Translations under genes and position numbers: made by a program
Notes under the pieces: generated by a model
What the model was told of the DNA's origin: nothing
The model's database searches: none
What the model saw: only the letters and a program-made list of their open reading frames with translations
Shown here: one piece after another, positions 41,083-51,901 of the stretch
Numbering within the stretch: the first letter of the stretch is position 1
How the letters are laid out: each line of letters opens with the position of its first letter
From: a virus
Strand: one strand, 5' to 3'
DNA length: 64,000 nt
IMG/VR virus record: IMGVR_UViG_3300049740_002873
Span: 1-64,000 of that record

Positions 41083-44000
41083 ATGAAAAGAACATCAATA
41101 TTAGTTAGTTTTAATATAAATGATTTGCAAGCAAGTTATGAGGCTGTTGTTTCTTCTAAAGATTATTCATTTACAAAGAATTTTGGCAAGGGGTCTGATT
41201 TAGTTAGTTTAGTCGGTCACAATTTTTCTCAAAATATATCTCTCGAAGGAAATTATGGTAATTTTCAAGTTAGAATTTATGCGATTAGTTCTATAGGTGT
41301 TCGCTCTGATTATATATCTGAAAATGTAACTGTTGTTCCTCCTGAATTTTATGGAACATTTCAATTTTCAGAGTTAGTAAATAATGTTGGCGCGAATGTG
41401 AGTAACGCATCTAATTCTTATACTATAATAAATTCTCCAGAAGATTTTTCTTCTGGAAATTCTCTTGAAATATCTGATGGAGTTTATGATAAAAATGTAA
41501 GTTTATCTTGGAGCTTGAATCCACCTTTTGGTCATGTGCTTCATGGTCAAAATTTAACAGATGCTTTATTGGGAGATACTTTTTTTGATCATTTTAAAAT
41601 AAAAATTATTAAGTCTGGTAATGAAATAGATCTCAGTTTTTTTGATGAAAATGGAGCAGAAATATCTGCATTGGCAAATTCTTTATCTGTATCAAATAGT
41701 TCGGTTATTGATAAATTAAATAATTACAAAGAATTTAATTTAAACTTATCTGATGAGGTTTTTAACGCATTGAATTTGGGTAGATCTTTTTCTGTAGAAA
41801 TACAAGCTTTTGATTCAAAGGGTAATGATTGTTCTGCATCTATAGATTTTAGTTCTACTCCTCCGGTAATTAATTCTTTGACTAATAATATAGTTGGGAA
41901 TAAGTCGACTTTAACATGGGATTATTCTGGTATAACCGTAGGTAAGTCGAACAGTATTAGGGTGATATCTATGCCATTATCATCTTACCTTAAGGATTCT
42001 GAAGATTTTGAAGAAAATTTTTCTTTTTTCAGTTTAGTTGCTAATGCTAAAAAGTATAAAAATATAAGCGGTAATACTTATGCTGTAGGGGATGTGGTCT
42101 CTTATAATGGATATGTATACGAATGTATATCTCAACATTCATCTTCAAGCTCAACGCGACCAGGTAATAATAGTATATGGACTCAAATCGGTCCAGAAGG
42201 AGTTTATAACGTATCTCAGCAAACCTCATCATCTAATAGTTACGAGCAATTTCAGGATTGGGGTTATAAATATTACTATTCATTAACTCCTAGTGATATA
42301 ATCGGGGAAGGAGATAGTGTTGAATATAGAATTGCTGGAGATTTAGCGGCTTCTAGTTCTAGCGTATCTATTCAAAACGGATTAGCTTATGAGGATAGAG
42401 GGGATATTGTATTTAGTTGGGACATTCAAGATAATAATGGTAATGATGTAGATTTAGATCAGTATAGATTTTCTAGTAATCCAAATTTTCCTCCGGCAAT
42501 TCTTGGCATTAGTGGGCATTTGTTTGACTTAGATATGTGGAGAAATTATTCTAAAGAAGTAATCATTAAACAATTAAACGATGGCCGAAATTCAGTATCA
42601 ACAAACGCTGATGGAGAATTATCTGCTGCGCCTAGCGTAGGTGTTTATGATCGTTATGAATATAATATAAGTGAGAATAGAAATATATATACATCAAGAG
42701 GTTTTCCTGCGTATGAGGTATTTAATTATGAAAAAATATATAATCAGGGTCAGTATGTAATTGTATTGGATCAAGAAGGTCTTTATTATGCAGCTCGAGA
42801 CACTTTAAATTCAGATTCAAACGGTAAGTCTATATACGTAAAACCTTATTATTCTGAATTTAATATAGAAGATAATTATAAAAGTGGAGATTGTATTGTA
42901 GAAAATAATTCTATATATGAACTAAAACAAGATTTTGGAATTGATAGTTCTAAAGGAGTATTTCGTTATGATTCAAATTATGATGTTGGTGATTATGTTA
43001 TTGCTTCGAATAATTTTGTTCAAAAATTTGATGCCGCAAAAGGTTATGAGGTAGATGAAATTGTTACTTTTGAAGGAAATTTTTATATTTGTATTACTGC
43101 ACAACTTATATATGCAGAAGATATAAATAATAGAAATTATTGGGCATTGTTATCAGAATTTGATGAAATTGAATGTTCTTTATATGTAGCCACTAATGCA
43201 GTTTCATCTAATGCAAACTATCCTTCTCAGGATTCTGTTAATTGGCAAAAAATACAATTAAATAATGAAAATTATTTTTCTTTAATTATAGAGCCATACC
43301 CTATGCAGGGTTTTTCTGACTGGTCTTCTTCTGTCGTGTACGAAGAGGGGGATGTTGTTGTGTATAAAAATGACACTTGGGTATGTGCTTCTCGAAATTC
43401 AGGGCAAAAACCGGGTAGAAGAAAGATGTATTGGAGTAATTCAGCTCCAGATGGCGTTGATTTAGTAGAGGGATTTGGTTATAAGGAGGGTGACTTAGTA
43501 TACGCTAATGGTTCGGTTTATGAGTGTTTGAGGGATAATCCTTTATGTGCTCCATTACGTTTAGAAAATACTGATGCTAGATCTTCTTATTCTCAGGTTG
43601 GCTGGAAACCATTCTGGGTTCAAGATGAAACTTACAATGATGTGGTTTTTGGTCATATGGCTATTCCTGAGGGAGGTAAGCGCGGAGTAGGGCTCAGCCT
43701 TTCTATATTAGACATAAATGAAGAGCCAATATCTTCAGTAAGAATTACGGGGGTGAATCCCGCTCCAGTTATATCAAATCAAGATTTTGAAATTGATTCT
43801 ATAAGCGTAACAGAAAGAGTAAAATTTAATTTTAAATATTTATTAGGATTTCAGGAAAGAACTACATTCTTGGAACTATATAGAAAGCCAGCTCAAGATT
43901 GGATTGACGATGATTATACGTTTGAAATTAGGGATAAAAAGAATTTTGTAAAAAGAGTTGAAGCTAATGTTGATGATGCTTATGGTGAAAACATAGTAGA

Positions 44001-47000
44001 AATAGAAGACTTTCCTCCTATTGAAGTGGATTCAAATGGTAAAAAAATTGCTGCTGGTTATGTTTATAAGTTGTTGCCTTATGATGATTTTGGTAGTGGT
44101 CAACAGCATTTTGTTTCTTCCGATAATGGAGATAAAATTATTAGTGTTTTTCCTAAAAATTTATCGAATCAAGAAGAGGGTGCTCCAAATGGGCCTGTTA
44201 TTAGAGCTTCTCAAGGAATAGCTAATTTAGGAGCAGTTCCTTTTCCCGTGGATAATTTAAGTGGATCGACTGCATTTGAAACATTTCTTTTAAACTGGGA
44301 AACAAGAGATAATGATATTGATTTCTTCGAGTTGTGGCAAGAAAAATCTGATTCGAATGAAGGGGCACTTATAATACAAGAAGGGGAGTCTACTCCTGAG
44401 TTTTTATCTCAAGAAAAAAATCAAGAAGGTTTCAGGAGGTTCGCTGGAGCTTTATATAGTATTGGTGATACAGTACCAACTGAACAAACAGAATTTTCTG
44501 TAATAAATGCAGAGAAAATTTTTGATATTCCTGGAAATACTAGAACTGTTTCCACTTCTGTTGCTGGCGACGCCAATTCTTCTGCAAATTTTTGGGTTAG
44601 AGCCGTAGACAAAGGGGGGAATAAAAGTCCATTTACAGGATCTTTTTTAGGAGATAGCAGTTCAAATATTCTTGGATTATCTTTAACTGCTGGAGGTTTT
44701 GACCCTCAGTCTATAGATGGATTTGAGAGTTCTATTACAGAAAAATTTCCCAAGAGTATAGCTTTGGTTCCTGATAACCCATTTATAGCTGGAGATAGAA
44801 ATGCATGGTCTTCTCATAAATTATTTTGGAGGGGTGGGGAGTATAATATATCAGAATATGATAATACGGATTTTTCTGCAGAATATAGCGAGGGATATGT
44901 CTATTGGAGGACAGGGGATAATGCTTATGGTTTTTCAGAAAGTCATCCTGCTAATAATTCTGATTTAGAATTTGAAGATGGCGACTTTATTGTAGCTAGA
45001 TATAGTAAAGATGAAGAGGGAGCTCTCCATGTTTCTACTCAATTTGTAGCATATAATACTGCTAGTATTGGTACTGCCAACATAGTGGATGGTGCAATTA
45101 CTAATGCTAAAATTGGATCCTTAAGTGCAGATAAAATCACAGCAGGATTAATAAATAGTCAGGATATACAAATTGGTGGTACTGGAGCTATAAGATCTGT
45201 CGGTTTTAATGGTTCTGAGACAGACTCAGGTTTTACTCTTAATGGTGATGGAGAATTCATATTTCAAAAAGTAATTGGTAATCAGGTTTCAAAAATATTT
45301 TTTGGTGAAGAGGGCTTGGTTATACAGGGTAAACTAAAAAGTACCAGCGGAAAAACTACAGAAATAATTAGGGGTTCTGCAAGTACTGAGTCTTTAAAAT
45401 ATTATCCAATTACAGAACCAATTCATCATCCTGATGGCTATAATTCTATAATAATGGAGGATGAACTTACTTTTTATCCTTTTTGGCACGAGAAAATTAC
45501 TGACACTACTACAGAGTATGCTAAAGCGACTGCTCCTACTATAGAGTTTACTTTTAGAATTCAAAATTCAACACTTAGACCTGAGGATATAAGATTTAAT
45601 GTTTTTGCGGTAAAAGATGGTGATACTGTACAGATCGTTGGTGACGAGCATCATGGTGGGCACGGATATGATATATATGGTTTTAAATTTGATCTAAACA
45701 ATAATAGTGGTGATGATATTGTTATTGATGAAGATAGTATGATTGTTAAATGTACACTTGATGGTGGATATGTAAAAGATCATGATGTTTGGTCTAAAGC
45801 CCTTGCCCCTCAATACTACCCTCACTCATACGGTTTTGATTATATGATTAAATTTGCATTTACATCTGATTTACCTGGTGGATGGTTATATGATAATGGT
45901 CTCGAAGGTAAATACTTTGCTGAAGATCAAATTGCTGATGGTGTGTTGGTTCAATATACATCTATCAGCGGTTCTGGAACTGAACAAGTAATCGTAAGAA
46001 GAACTGCTGATGCTGTCGCTGGCCCGCAGGGTCAACAAGGTGAGACTGGAGCATCAGTTGATTTTTGGTTTACAAGAAGTCATTCTTTGCCAAGTTTTGT
46101 GGATTCTGGTGAAAACCCAGGTGATGAATGGTATACAGATTTTTCAAAACTTTCTGATACTATAAAAGCGTTCTCAACCATTAACCCGAAAACTGGTGAA
46201 CTAATAAATAGTAACTATATAAAATGGCTTGAAGGCAATAGTAATATTCAAGTAAATTTAAGTGATATAGGTTTTAATTATTATGAAATACCAGACGTTT
46301 TAAATCCTAAATTGGAGGATTCGTGGGGGCAATCTCCTGGGGAAGTTGTTATTAATAGTGTTGTTCAATCAAGTAACGGTGATATTGTAATAACTTTTGC
46401 GACAGCCAATGGGGGCCCTGTGTATGGTATGGGGTATTTACAGTTTGATTTAATCGCTAAGGGATCTTTGTATTCGCTGAAGGCTCAAAGCACTGGTAAC
46501 ACTGATGAATTTAATTTTTCAAATTTACAACAAATTGAAGGTGATGCTATTGCAGAAATAGCTGTTCACAGAGTATATAATGAGGGTGAGTTTGATGGAT
46601 TGCCTATTGATGTACAAAAAGTATTAAGGGCTATTACTTTTAATTTTAGAGAAAACAAATTAAATTTAAATGAAGATGGTAAATTATATGATGCTTCCGG
46701 CTCTTTTAGTGAATTTAGTAACTCAGACAAAGCTGCGCTAGAGGCTGAGCTGGAAGAATGGACCACCGATCAACCTTCTTTAAATCCAGGGCAAGAATTA
46801 AGATCTGCTCTTTTATTATTCGCAGGATCAAAAGTTGACTCAAAGTCTACACCTTTAAATCCTGATCCTATAAGTATTGATATTAGACAAACAAGAGAAA
46901 TATTAACTATACAGGAAATATTTTTTAAAGCTAGTCCGACTAAGCCTAGCGATGAACATGCTACTCCAAATACATCTCCTGAAGGTGGGGGGTTAAATGT

Positions 47001-50000
47001 ACCCGAGGATAATTATCAGAATAATGGTTGGTATAACTCGATTGATAGTCTTACTAATACTCTTAACTATCCTGCTGACGGCAATAAGCATATTTGGCAA
47101 ATTAGGGGTAGTATTAGTGATGGTGGTAGTAATGCTGAGGAGTGGCAATTTGATGATACTATTACAAAATTATCAAGTCAAGAATCTATAGAAGTAAAAG
47201 TTTTTTATACTCAAGATTTGGGTGGCAGTCCAATGGATACCACAGAATTGGGTAATAAGATAAATGCTCTTGATAATATTGATGAATTAACTCTAAACAA
47301 TGACACCTGGACATTGACAGGTTTTGATACTCTGCGGCAGAACGACGATAATTGGTATTTTGATTTAAACCCGACAAGTGTTAACACTAAGTACAGTAGA
47401 ACATATATGTCTACGGTTGTTTTTTCTAAACCAAATTTAGATTCAAATACATACTATCGAGTTGGCGATTGGTCTCCGTTAAGTTTATTTGTTTCTGATG
47501 GAAGATATATATTGCCAGAAGTTACTGTACGAACTATAAATGATGATCAAGATGCAGAAGTTATACAAGATGTATTGCGGATTCCGACGGATGAAAATAA
47601 TAATAATTTATATGATCATGATATACTACCAATAACACTTAAAATACCTAAAGGTAAGCGTGGACCTGGAACAACTTTTAGAGGTAAATTTTTAGATAGT
47701 AATGGAAAAGTTAAAGAAAAACCTTACGTAGGTGGACCTGATGACCCGATTCGTGACGTTGTTGAGCATAATGGTTCTTATTACGTATGTATTCAGAGCT
47801 ATAACGCTACAGAATCTAGTAAGACCCCTGATGAGGATACTAATTATTGGCAATCCATTCCTCATTTTGAGTCAATTTCTACAGGTTTACTTTTGGCCGA
47901 AAGGTCTTTTGTTACAGATAAACTTGAGATTGGCGACGAAGATGACGATGGAGGATTGATAAAATCTGTTGGTTTTCGCGGAGGATTAATTACAACTGAG
48001 AGCCAGATGGATTGGATAGGTTATTATAGCTTGGCGAAAGGGTATAATTTGAGCCTTCTCGACGGCACAAAGAATGTCTATAGTGAAAATTATAACACTC
48101 CAGGTTTCTTGCTTGCTAATATAAGGATTGCGGACAGCTCAAACTTGCCAGAAAATGGAGAGATGCATTCTTTCTTTGATGTCGGGGGTCCAGATCAAAT
48201 AAATAAATTATTGGTTGACTCTGGTAAAAGTGACCCAGGAAACTCTTCGTATATTAGATATAGTTCTATGACCGGCAAAATAGAGCTTGCTGGGTCATTT
48301 ATAAATAATTCAACATTAAATGAAACCGCAGTTTTTGAAGCTGCAGACGATGGACAATTAATAGACAGTAATTGGGTTCTGGATGAATATGGAAGTTTTA
48401 TAGGCGGTGGATACAATAATGAATTATCCGGTGATACTGGAGAAATGTATATACTAAATATTCCTGGCAATCTGTGCGACTCGATGATGACCTCTGGTGG
48501 TAGAAATGTTTATGATTATGGATTTGAACCGTACGAACAATGGAAACTCAATCATTGGCAATGGGCTCCAGTGAGTCGTGTTTGGTTACGTAATAGTGAT
48601 GGTACTTATGGTAGGCGTTTTACCAAAGATGATATATTTTATAACAATATAATCATTACAAAAGAGGAATACGATGCGCTAAGTTATTCGACAGGTTTTT
48701 CTTGGTATAGCGGTTGGGGTAGTGATGGATGGAGGGTCTATTTTGGTAAAGAGCATTTTATACAATGGGTAAATGGTAGACCCGCTTTTGTAAATACAGG
48801 CTCTTCTATAGTTGCTGGAGCGGGTAATGAAATAAAAGGTAGATTTTCTACAATATCTGGTGGATACAAGTCTTTATGTAAGGATAATTTCTCATTTATA
48901 GGAGCTGGTTATAAAAATGAAATGTCCGTAGATGAATCGGAATTAATTTATCATAGTGTTGGAATACCTCCATATGAATACGACAAATCTTTTACGCAAA
49001 TTAGGACTGTATATGAATACTCTAGGGCCTACGCTCAAGATCTTGCATACTTAGATTATTACGACAACGTTAGTTTTGAGGCAATTTCTGCAGAAACATT
49101 CTCGTCTGGTTATTTTACATATTTTTATAAGCCAGCGTATTTTGAGGGAGATCCTGATGGAGAAAGTCACGTCTGGACTGGTAGTTGGTCAAGTATATAC
49201 CGCACAGCCGCTCAGTGGATTTGGGGAAAATACTTCAACGTTTCTAATCCAGCTGGGGCACAAAATTCTAAAGAACAGTATCAAAATTATCCAAGGGGTA
49301 ATGTTTATCTTTTTAAAACCTTAGACGATCCTATGCTTGATGATACTTCGGATGATTTTAAGTTTGTAGACAGTAATCAATATCCGGATTTACAACTAAT
49401 TCATGGAACTGAAGTGTATCAACTTTCGCCTCAAGGCGATGAATACTATGATGAATCGACTCTTATTTCTTCTTTTTTAGATAGATGTCTACAGCCAGGT
49501 AGGCGGGCAGAATTAATTCAAGATATGGGTGGGGGTATAGAAAATATGTATTTTACTATAAGGGAAGTCTACAGTCAGGGGGATTCAGATACTTGGTATT
49601 ATTACACTACTCAAATGGGAAAAGCAGTAAGCTCTGCCTACCTTATACCTTTACAGAAAATTGGTGATACGTATTCAGTTAGAAAAGTAAATGGTAAAAC
49701 TAAAAGATATCAACTTGAATCTCATTCCGAGCTTAAATCAAGGGGTTATAGAGTAAGAGACGGGCACTCAAGGTTTAAAGCTTATGAAGATTATACTTCA
49801 GGAAAAACCTTGAAAGAGATAACTGTAAATCAAGACTTTGGTAAGTTTAGACTACCTTATGAAGAAATATATACTAATCAATCATATATCACTAGACAAT
49901 TAGAGTTAGGGACATTAACTCTAGAGCAGGAAGACTTTGAAAAGCTTCCTAAGTATACTTCATTAGATTATTGGGGCAATTTATATTTAGGGCGAGATTT

Positions 50001-50646
50001 TTTTGAAATTAGAGATTTTGGTTACGGACTTTCTGGGTCTCATCAAGGAGTTAATTTCATGGGTTCCGGAATAAATAACAAAATTGAAGGGGGCTCTAAT
50101 CAAACCATATTAAATGGCAATAATAATAAAATCGAAAGCAAGGTTGGAATTTTTGCTCCTAAATTTGATAATTTAAACTCTTGGACTAATAAGAATATTT
50201 TAGGGACTTACGATAGTGACAATATAGTCTCCAATGGAAAGTTTGAATCTTTTTTTGGTAGATTAGATGTCGCAGATTTTCAAGCAGGAGTTCCAACTAA
50301 TCGAGTAGTAAGTAACTTAAATCTCAGCGCATGGGTTCGTCTTGATTATATAGGAGATAAGAATTATAGTATATTTAGTTTTGATCCAGAAACAAGAATC
50401 TCTAAAATTGAGGATGAACACGGATTAAATGACCCTAATTCTGAGAATTATTTAGAGGGAAGATGGGTATATTTAGCTCGAGACTATGATTTTTTATATC
50501 TAGATAAACCTATAAAATCGATGTGGGTGTATCTATCTGATATAAGTTCTGTAGGAAAAAATCCAACGCACGAGGGTTGGTGTATCATTTATCGAAATAA
50601 TAGCTATAATGCAAGAAAAAATATTACGTTTGCATATACCAAATAA
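41083..50646 (+). CDS. Giant central fibre protein (J-like C-terminal part)
   Basis: 3187 residues. It begins with the second half of a fibronectin-III unit (RTSILVSFNINDLQAS ... FQVRIYAISSIGVRSDY). It then holds several Y-x-x-GD-x-V-x-x-x-x-x-x-Y-x-C modules that look like carbohydrate-binding units (TYAVGDVVSYNGYVYECIS; VYEEGDVVVYKNDTWVC; FGYKEGDLVYANGSVYECL). Later come a short collagen-like GPQGQQGETGA and, in the last third, YadA-head-like repeats (GSFIGGGYNNEL, STISGGYKSL, NFMGSGINNKIEGGSN). The domain plan fits a trimeric receptor-binding fibre. It starts 1 nt after the gpI-gpJ stop. Confidence 0.78.
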   Translation: MKRTSILVSFNINDLQASYEAVVSSKDYSFTKNFGKGSDLVSLVGHNFSQNISLEGNYGNFQVRIYAISSIGVRSDYISENVTVVPPEFYGTFQFSELVNNVGANVSNASNSYTIINSPEDFSSGNSLEISDGVYDKNVSLSWSLNPPFGHVLHGQNLTDALLGDTFFDHFKIKIIKSGNEIDLSFFDENGAEISALANSLSVSNSSVIDKLNNYKEFNLNLSDEVFNALNLGRSFSVEIQAFDSKGNDCSASIDFSSTPPVINSLTNNIVGNKSTLTWDYSGITVGKSNSIRVISMPLSSYLKDSEDFEENFSFFSLVANAKKYKNISGNTYAVGDVVSYNGYVYECISQHSSSSSTRPGNNSIWTQIGPEGVYNVSQQTSSSNSYEQFQDWGYKYYYSLTPSDIIGEGDSVEYRIAGDLAASSSSVSIQNGLAYEDRGDIVFSWDIQDNNGNDVDLDQYRFSSNPNFPPAILGISGHLFDLDMWRNYSKEVIIKQLNDGRNSVSTNADGELSAAPSVGVYDRYEYNISENRNIYTSRGFPAYEVFNYEKIYNQGQYVIVLDQEGLYYAARDTLNSDSNGKSIYVKPYYSEFNIEDNYKSGDCIVENNSIYELKQDFGIDSSKGVFRYDSNYDVGDYVIASNNFVQKFDAAKGYEVDEIVTFEGNFYICITAQLIYAEDINNRNYWALLSEFDEIECSLYVATNAVSSNANYPSQDSVNWQKIQLNNENYFSLIIEPYPMQGFSDWSSSVVYEEGDVVVYKNDTWVCASRNSGQKPGRRKMYWSNSAPDGVDLVEGFGYKEGDLVYANGSVYECLRDNPLCAPLRLENTDARSSYSQVGWKPFWVQDETYNDVVFGHMAIPEGGKRGVGLSLSILDINEEPISSVRITGVNPAPVISNQDFEIDSISVTERVKFNFKYLLGFQERTTFLELYRKPAQDWIDDDYTFEIRDKKNFVKRVEANVDDAYGENIVEIEDFPPIEVDSNGKKIAAGYVYKLLPYDDFGSGQQHFVSSDNGDKIISVFPKNLSNQEEGAPNGPVIRASQGIANLGAVPFPVDNLSGSTAFETFLLNWETRDNDIDFFELWQEKSDSNEGALIIQEGESTPEFLSQEKNQEGFRRFAGALYSIGDTVPTEQTEFSVINAEKIFDIPGNTRTVSTSVAGDANSSANFWVRAVDKGGNKSPFTGSFLGDSSSNILGLSLTAGGFDPQSIDGFESSITEKFPKSIALVPDNPFIAGDRNAWSSHKLFWRGGEYNISEYDNTDFSAEYSEGYVYWRTGDNAYGFSESHPANNSDLEFEDGDFIVARYSKDEEGALHVSTQFVAYNTASIGTANIVDGAITNAKIGSLSADKITAGLINSQDIQIGGTGAIRSVGFNGSETDSGFTLNGDGEFIFQKVIGNQVSKIFFGEEGLVIQGKLKSTSGKTTEIIRGSASTESLKYYPITEPIHHPDGYNSIIMEDELTFYPFWHEKITDTTTEYAKATAPTIEFTFRIQNSTLRPEDIRFNVFAVKDGDTVQIVGDEHHGGHGYDIYGFKFDLNNNSGDDIVIDEDSMIVKCTLDGGYVKDHDVWSKALAPQYYPHSYGFDYMIKFAFTSDLPGGWLYDNGLEGKYFAEDQIADGVLVQYTSISGSGTEQVIVRRTADAVAGPQGQQGETGASVDFWFTRSHSLPSFVDSGENPGDEWYTDFSKLSDTIKAFSTINPKTGELINSNYIKWLEGNSNIQVNLSDIGFNYYEIPDVLNPKLEDSWGQSPGEVVINSVVQSSNGDIVITFATANGGPVYGMGYLQFDLIAKGSLYSLKAQSTGNTDEFNFSNLQQIEGDAIAEIAVHRVYNEGEFDGLPIDVQKVLRAITFNFRENKLNLNEDGKLYDASGSFSEFSNSDKAALEAELEEWTTDQPSLNPGQELRSALLLFAGSKVDSKSTPLNPDPISIDIRQTREILTIQEIFFKASPTKPSDEHATPNTSPEGGGLNVPEDNYQNNGWYNSIDSLTNTLNYPADGNKHIWQIRGSISDGGSNAEEWQFDDTITKLSSQESIEVKVFYTQDLGGSPMDTTELGNKINALDNIDELTLNNDTWTLTGFDTLRQNDDNWYFDLNPTSVNTKYSRTYMSTVVFSKPNLDSNTYYRVGDWSPLSLFVSDGRYILPEVTVRTINDDQDAEVIQDVLRIPTDENNNNLYDHDILPITLKIPKGKRGPGTTFRGKFLDSNGKVKEKPYVGGPDDPIRDVVEHNGSYYVCIQSYNATESSKTPDEDTNYWQSIPHFESISTGLLLAERSFVTDKLEIGDEDDDGGLIKSVGFRGGLITTESQMDWIGYYSLAKGYNLSLLDGTKNVYSENYNTPGFLLANIRIADSSNLPENGEMHSFFDVGGPDQINKLLVDSGKSDPGNSSYIRYSSMTGKIELAGSFINNSTLNETAVFEAADDGQLIDSNWVLDEYGSFIGGGYNNELSGDTGEMYILNIPGNLCDSMMTSGGRNVYDYGFEPYEQWKLNHWQWAPVSRVWLRNSDGTYGRRFTKDDIFYNNIIITKEEYDALSYSTGFSWYSGWGSDGWRVYFGKEHFIQWVNGRPAFVNTGSSIVAGAGNEIKGRFSTISGGYKSLCKDNFSFIGAGYKNEMSVDESELIYHSVGIPPYEYDKSFTQIRTVYEYSRAYAQDLAYLDYYDNVSFEAISAETFSSGYFTYFYKPAYFEGDPDGESHVWTGSWSSIYRTAAQWIWGKYFNVSNPAGAQNSKEQYQNYPRGNVYLFKTLDDPMLDDTSDDFKFVDSNQYPDLQLIHGTEVYQLSPQGDEYYDESTLISSFLDRCLQPGRRAELIQDMGGGIENMYFTIREVYSQGDSDTWYYYTTQMGKAVSSAYLIPLQKIGDTYSVRKVNGKTKRYQLESHSELKSRGYRVRDGHSRFKAYEDYTSGKTLKEITVNQDFGKFRLPYEEIYTNQSYITRQLELGTLTLEQEDFEKLPKYTSLDYWGNLYLGRDFFEIRDFGYGLSGSHQGVNFMGSGINNKIEGGSNQTILNGNNNKIESKVGIFAPKFDNLNSWTNKNILGTYDSDNIVSNGKFESFFGRLDVADFQAGVPTNRVVSNLNLSAWVRLDYIGDKNYSIFSFDPETRISKIEDEHGLNDPNSENYLEGRWVYLARDYDFLYLDKPIKSMWVYLSDISSVGKNPTHEGWCIIYRNNSYNARKNITFAYTK

Positions 50647-50661
50647 AGTTAATTTAAAATT

Positions 50662-51900
50662 ATGAATTTAAACCCCCCAAATTTAAGTAATAGTTATGGC
50701 AGAGACTTTACTTCTCCTTTGAATAATAATGGTTTTAATGAATATTATAATGAAAATAATTTGATACTTGCTGGTAACGATAATGAAATATTCAATTCTC
50801 GATCCTGTTCAGTTATTCATGGTAATGGTAATTTAATATCGAATAAATATAATTGTCATGTAATTGGAGATTATTTAGGTAAAGAAAATATAACCGATCT
50901 GGAAGACGGTTCGTTTAATGTTGGTTGTTATAATGGTATTAATTCATGGGGAAAAATAACTGCAAAAAGAGGTGGCGCAGAAATAAACGGAGCGTTGCTT
51001 TTGTCGGAAACTAATTTAGCTGATGGATTTGCTAGTATAGAATTTAAAAATGATAGAGATGTCGCTTCTTCTAGAATATCTCTTGGAAAAGATGAAACGC
51101 AACTAAATTATGATTCATTTGCTCAATGGGCACAATTTAATTTGGGTTTTGTGGGTTTCGATGGTGCTAGTGGTTGGTATTCTTCCGGCTGGTTTCTGAG
51201 CAATAGTTGGGAAGCTTTTGTAGACTCTCGGGAAAATAATCCAGATAGTGGAGATGTATCATTTGGGGCTAATTTAAATAGCTGGATTTACTTAAATTTA
51301 CACGAAAATAATAAATTTTATGATTTTAAAAGAAATGTGGTTGATAGTACTCCGAGTATCTTTTTGGCGTACGTAAATGTATCTCAGAAAGAATCTAATA
51401 ACTCATTTTGGGCTTATCTTGGTGATAATGATCCGGAAACAGATGCAACCTGGGAATATGAAGATAAATGGGTTTGGTTTTCTCAAGGAACTTTTCCTTT
51501 TGCTTATGTTCACCCAACCGGAAGTTGGATATACTTTTATCAAGACGAAGATAATCAAAACTATGTTCCTACTTTTGATAATATATCAAATCTTAGTATT
51601 AATACATTACACACTATTGAGACTATTGGTGGTAGCAGTGACATTATTATTGATTCGCAACAAGATGAAACCGCTGCAAACTTAATAGTTGAAGGTAAAA
51701 CAAAATCTATCCAAGGCTTTGTTGTTGGCTCAAAAGAACAAAATAGTGAGGTTACATGGACTAGCGGAAAGGGCCCTCCCACTAGTAGCGGACAACCAAT
51801 AGAAGTCCAACAAGCTAGTAAGGGTTCTCTTTATACTGATATTAATGGTAGTAATGGTAATGTGCTTTGGGTTAAAGAGAGTAGTTGGGTTCCTAAATAA
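50662..51900 (+). CDS. Fibre-tip/side-fibre protein with YadA-like and W-Y modules
   Basis: 412 residues. The start (NLILAGNDNEIFN, CSVIHGNGNLISN, CHVIGDYLG) continues the YadA-head-like repeat of the large fibre. Residues about 165-310 hold GWYSSGWFLSNSW, NSWIYLNLHEN, KWVWFSQGTFPFAYVHPTGSWIYFYQDE, a W-x-Y repeat resembling that in the gpI-gpJ fusion. It lies 15 nt after the large fibre gene and closes the tail operon. Receptor binding is inferred. Confidence 0.62.
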   Translation: MNLNPPNLSNSYGRDFTSPLNNNGFNEYYNENNLILAGNDNEIFNSRSCSVIHGNGNLISNKYNCHVIGDYLGKENITDLEDGSFNVGCYNGINSWGKITAKRGGAEINGALLLSETNLADGFASIEFKNDRDVASSRISLGKDETQLNYDSFAQWAQFNLGFVGFDGASGWYSSGWFLSNSWEAFVDSRENNPDSGDVSFGANLNSWIYLNLHENNKFYDFKRNVVDSTPSIFLAYVNVSQKESNNSFWAYLGDNDPETDATWEYEDKWVWFSQGTFPFAYVHPTGSWIYFYQDEDNQNYVPTFDNISNLSINTLHTIETIGGSSDIIIDSQQDETAANLIVEGKTKSIQGFVVGSKEQNSEVTWTSGKGPPTSSGQPIEVQQASKGSLYTDINGSNGNVLWVKESSWVPK

Positions 51901-51901
51901 T

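Noticed and set aside
41071-41090. +1 programmed frameshift joining the two J-like proteins
   Set aside because: The new frame is open only 12 nt before the ATG and the ACT TAA site does not allow good tRNA re-pairing.
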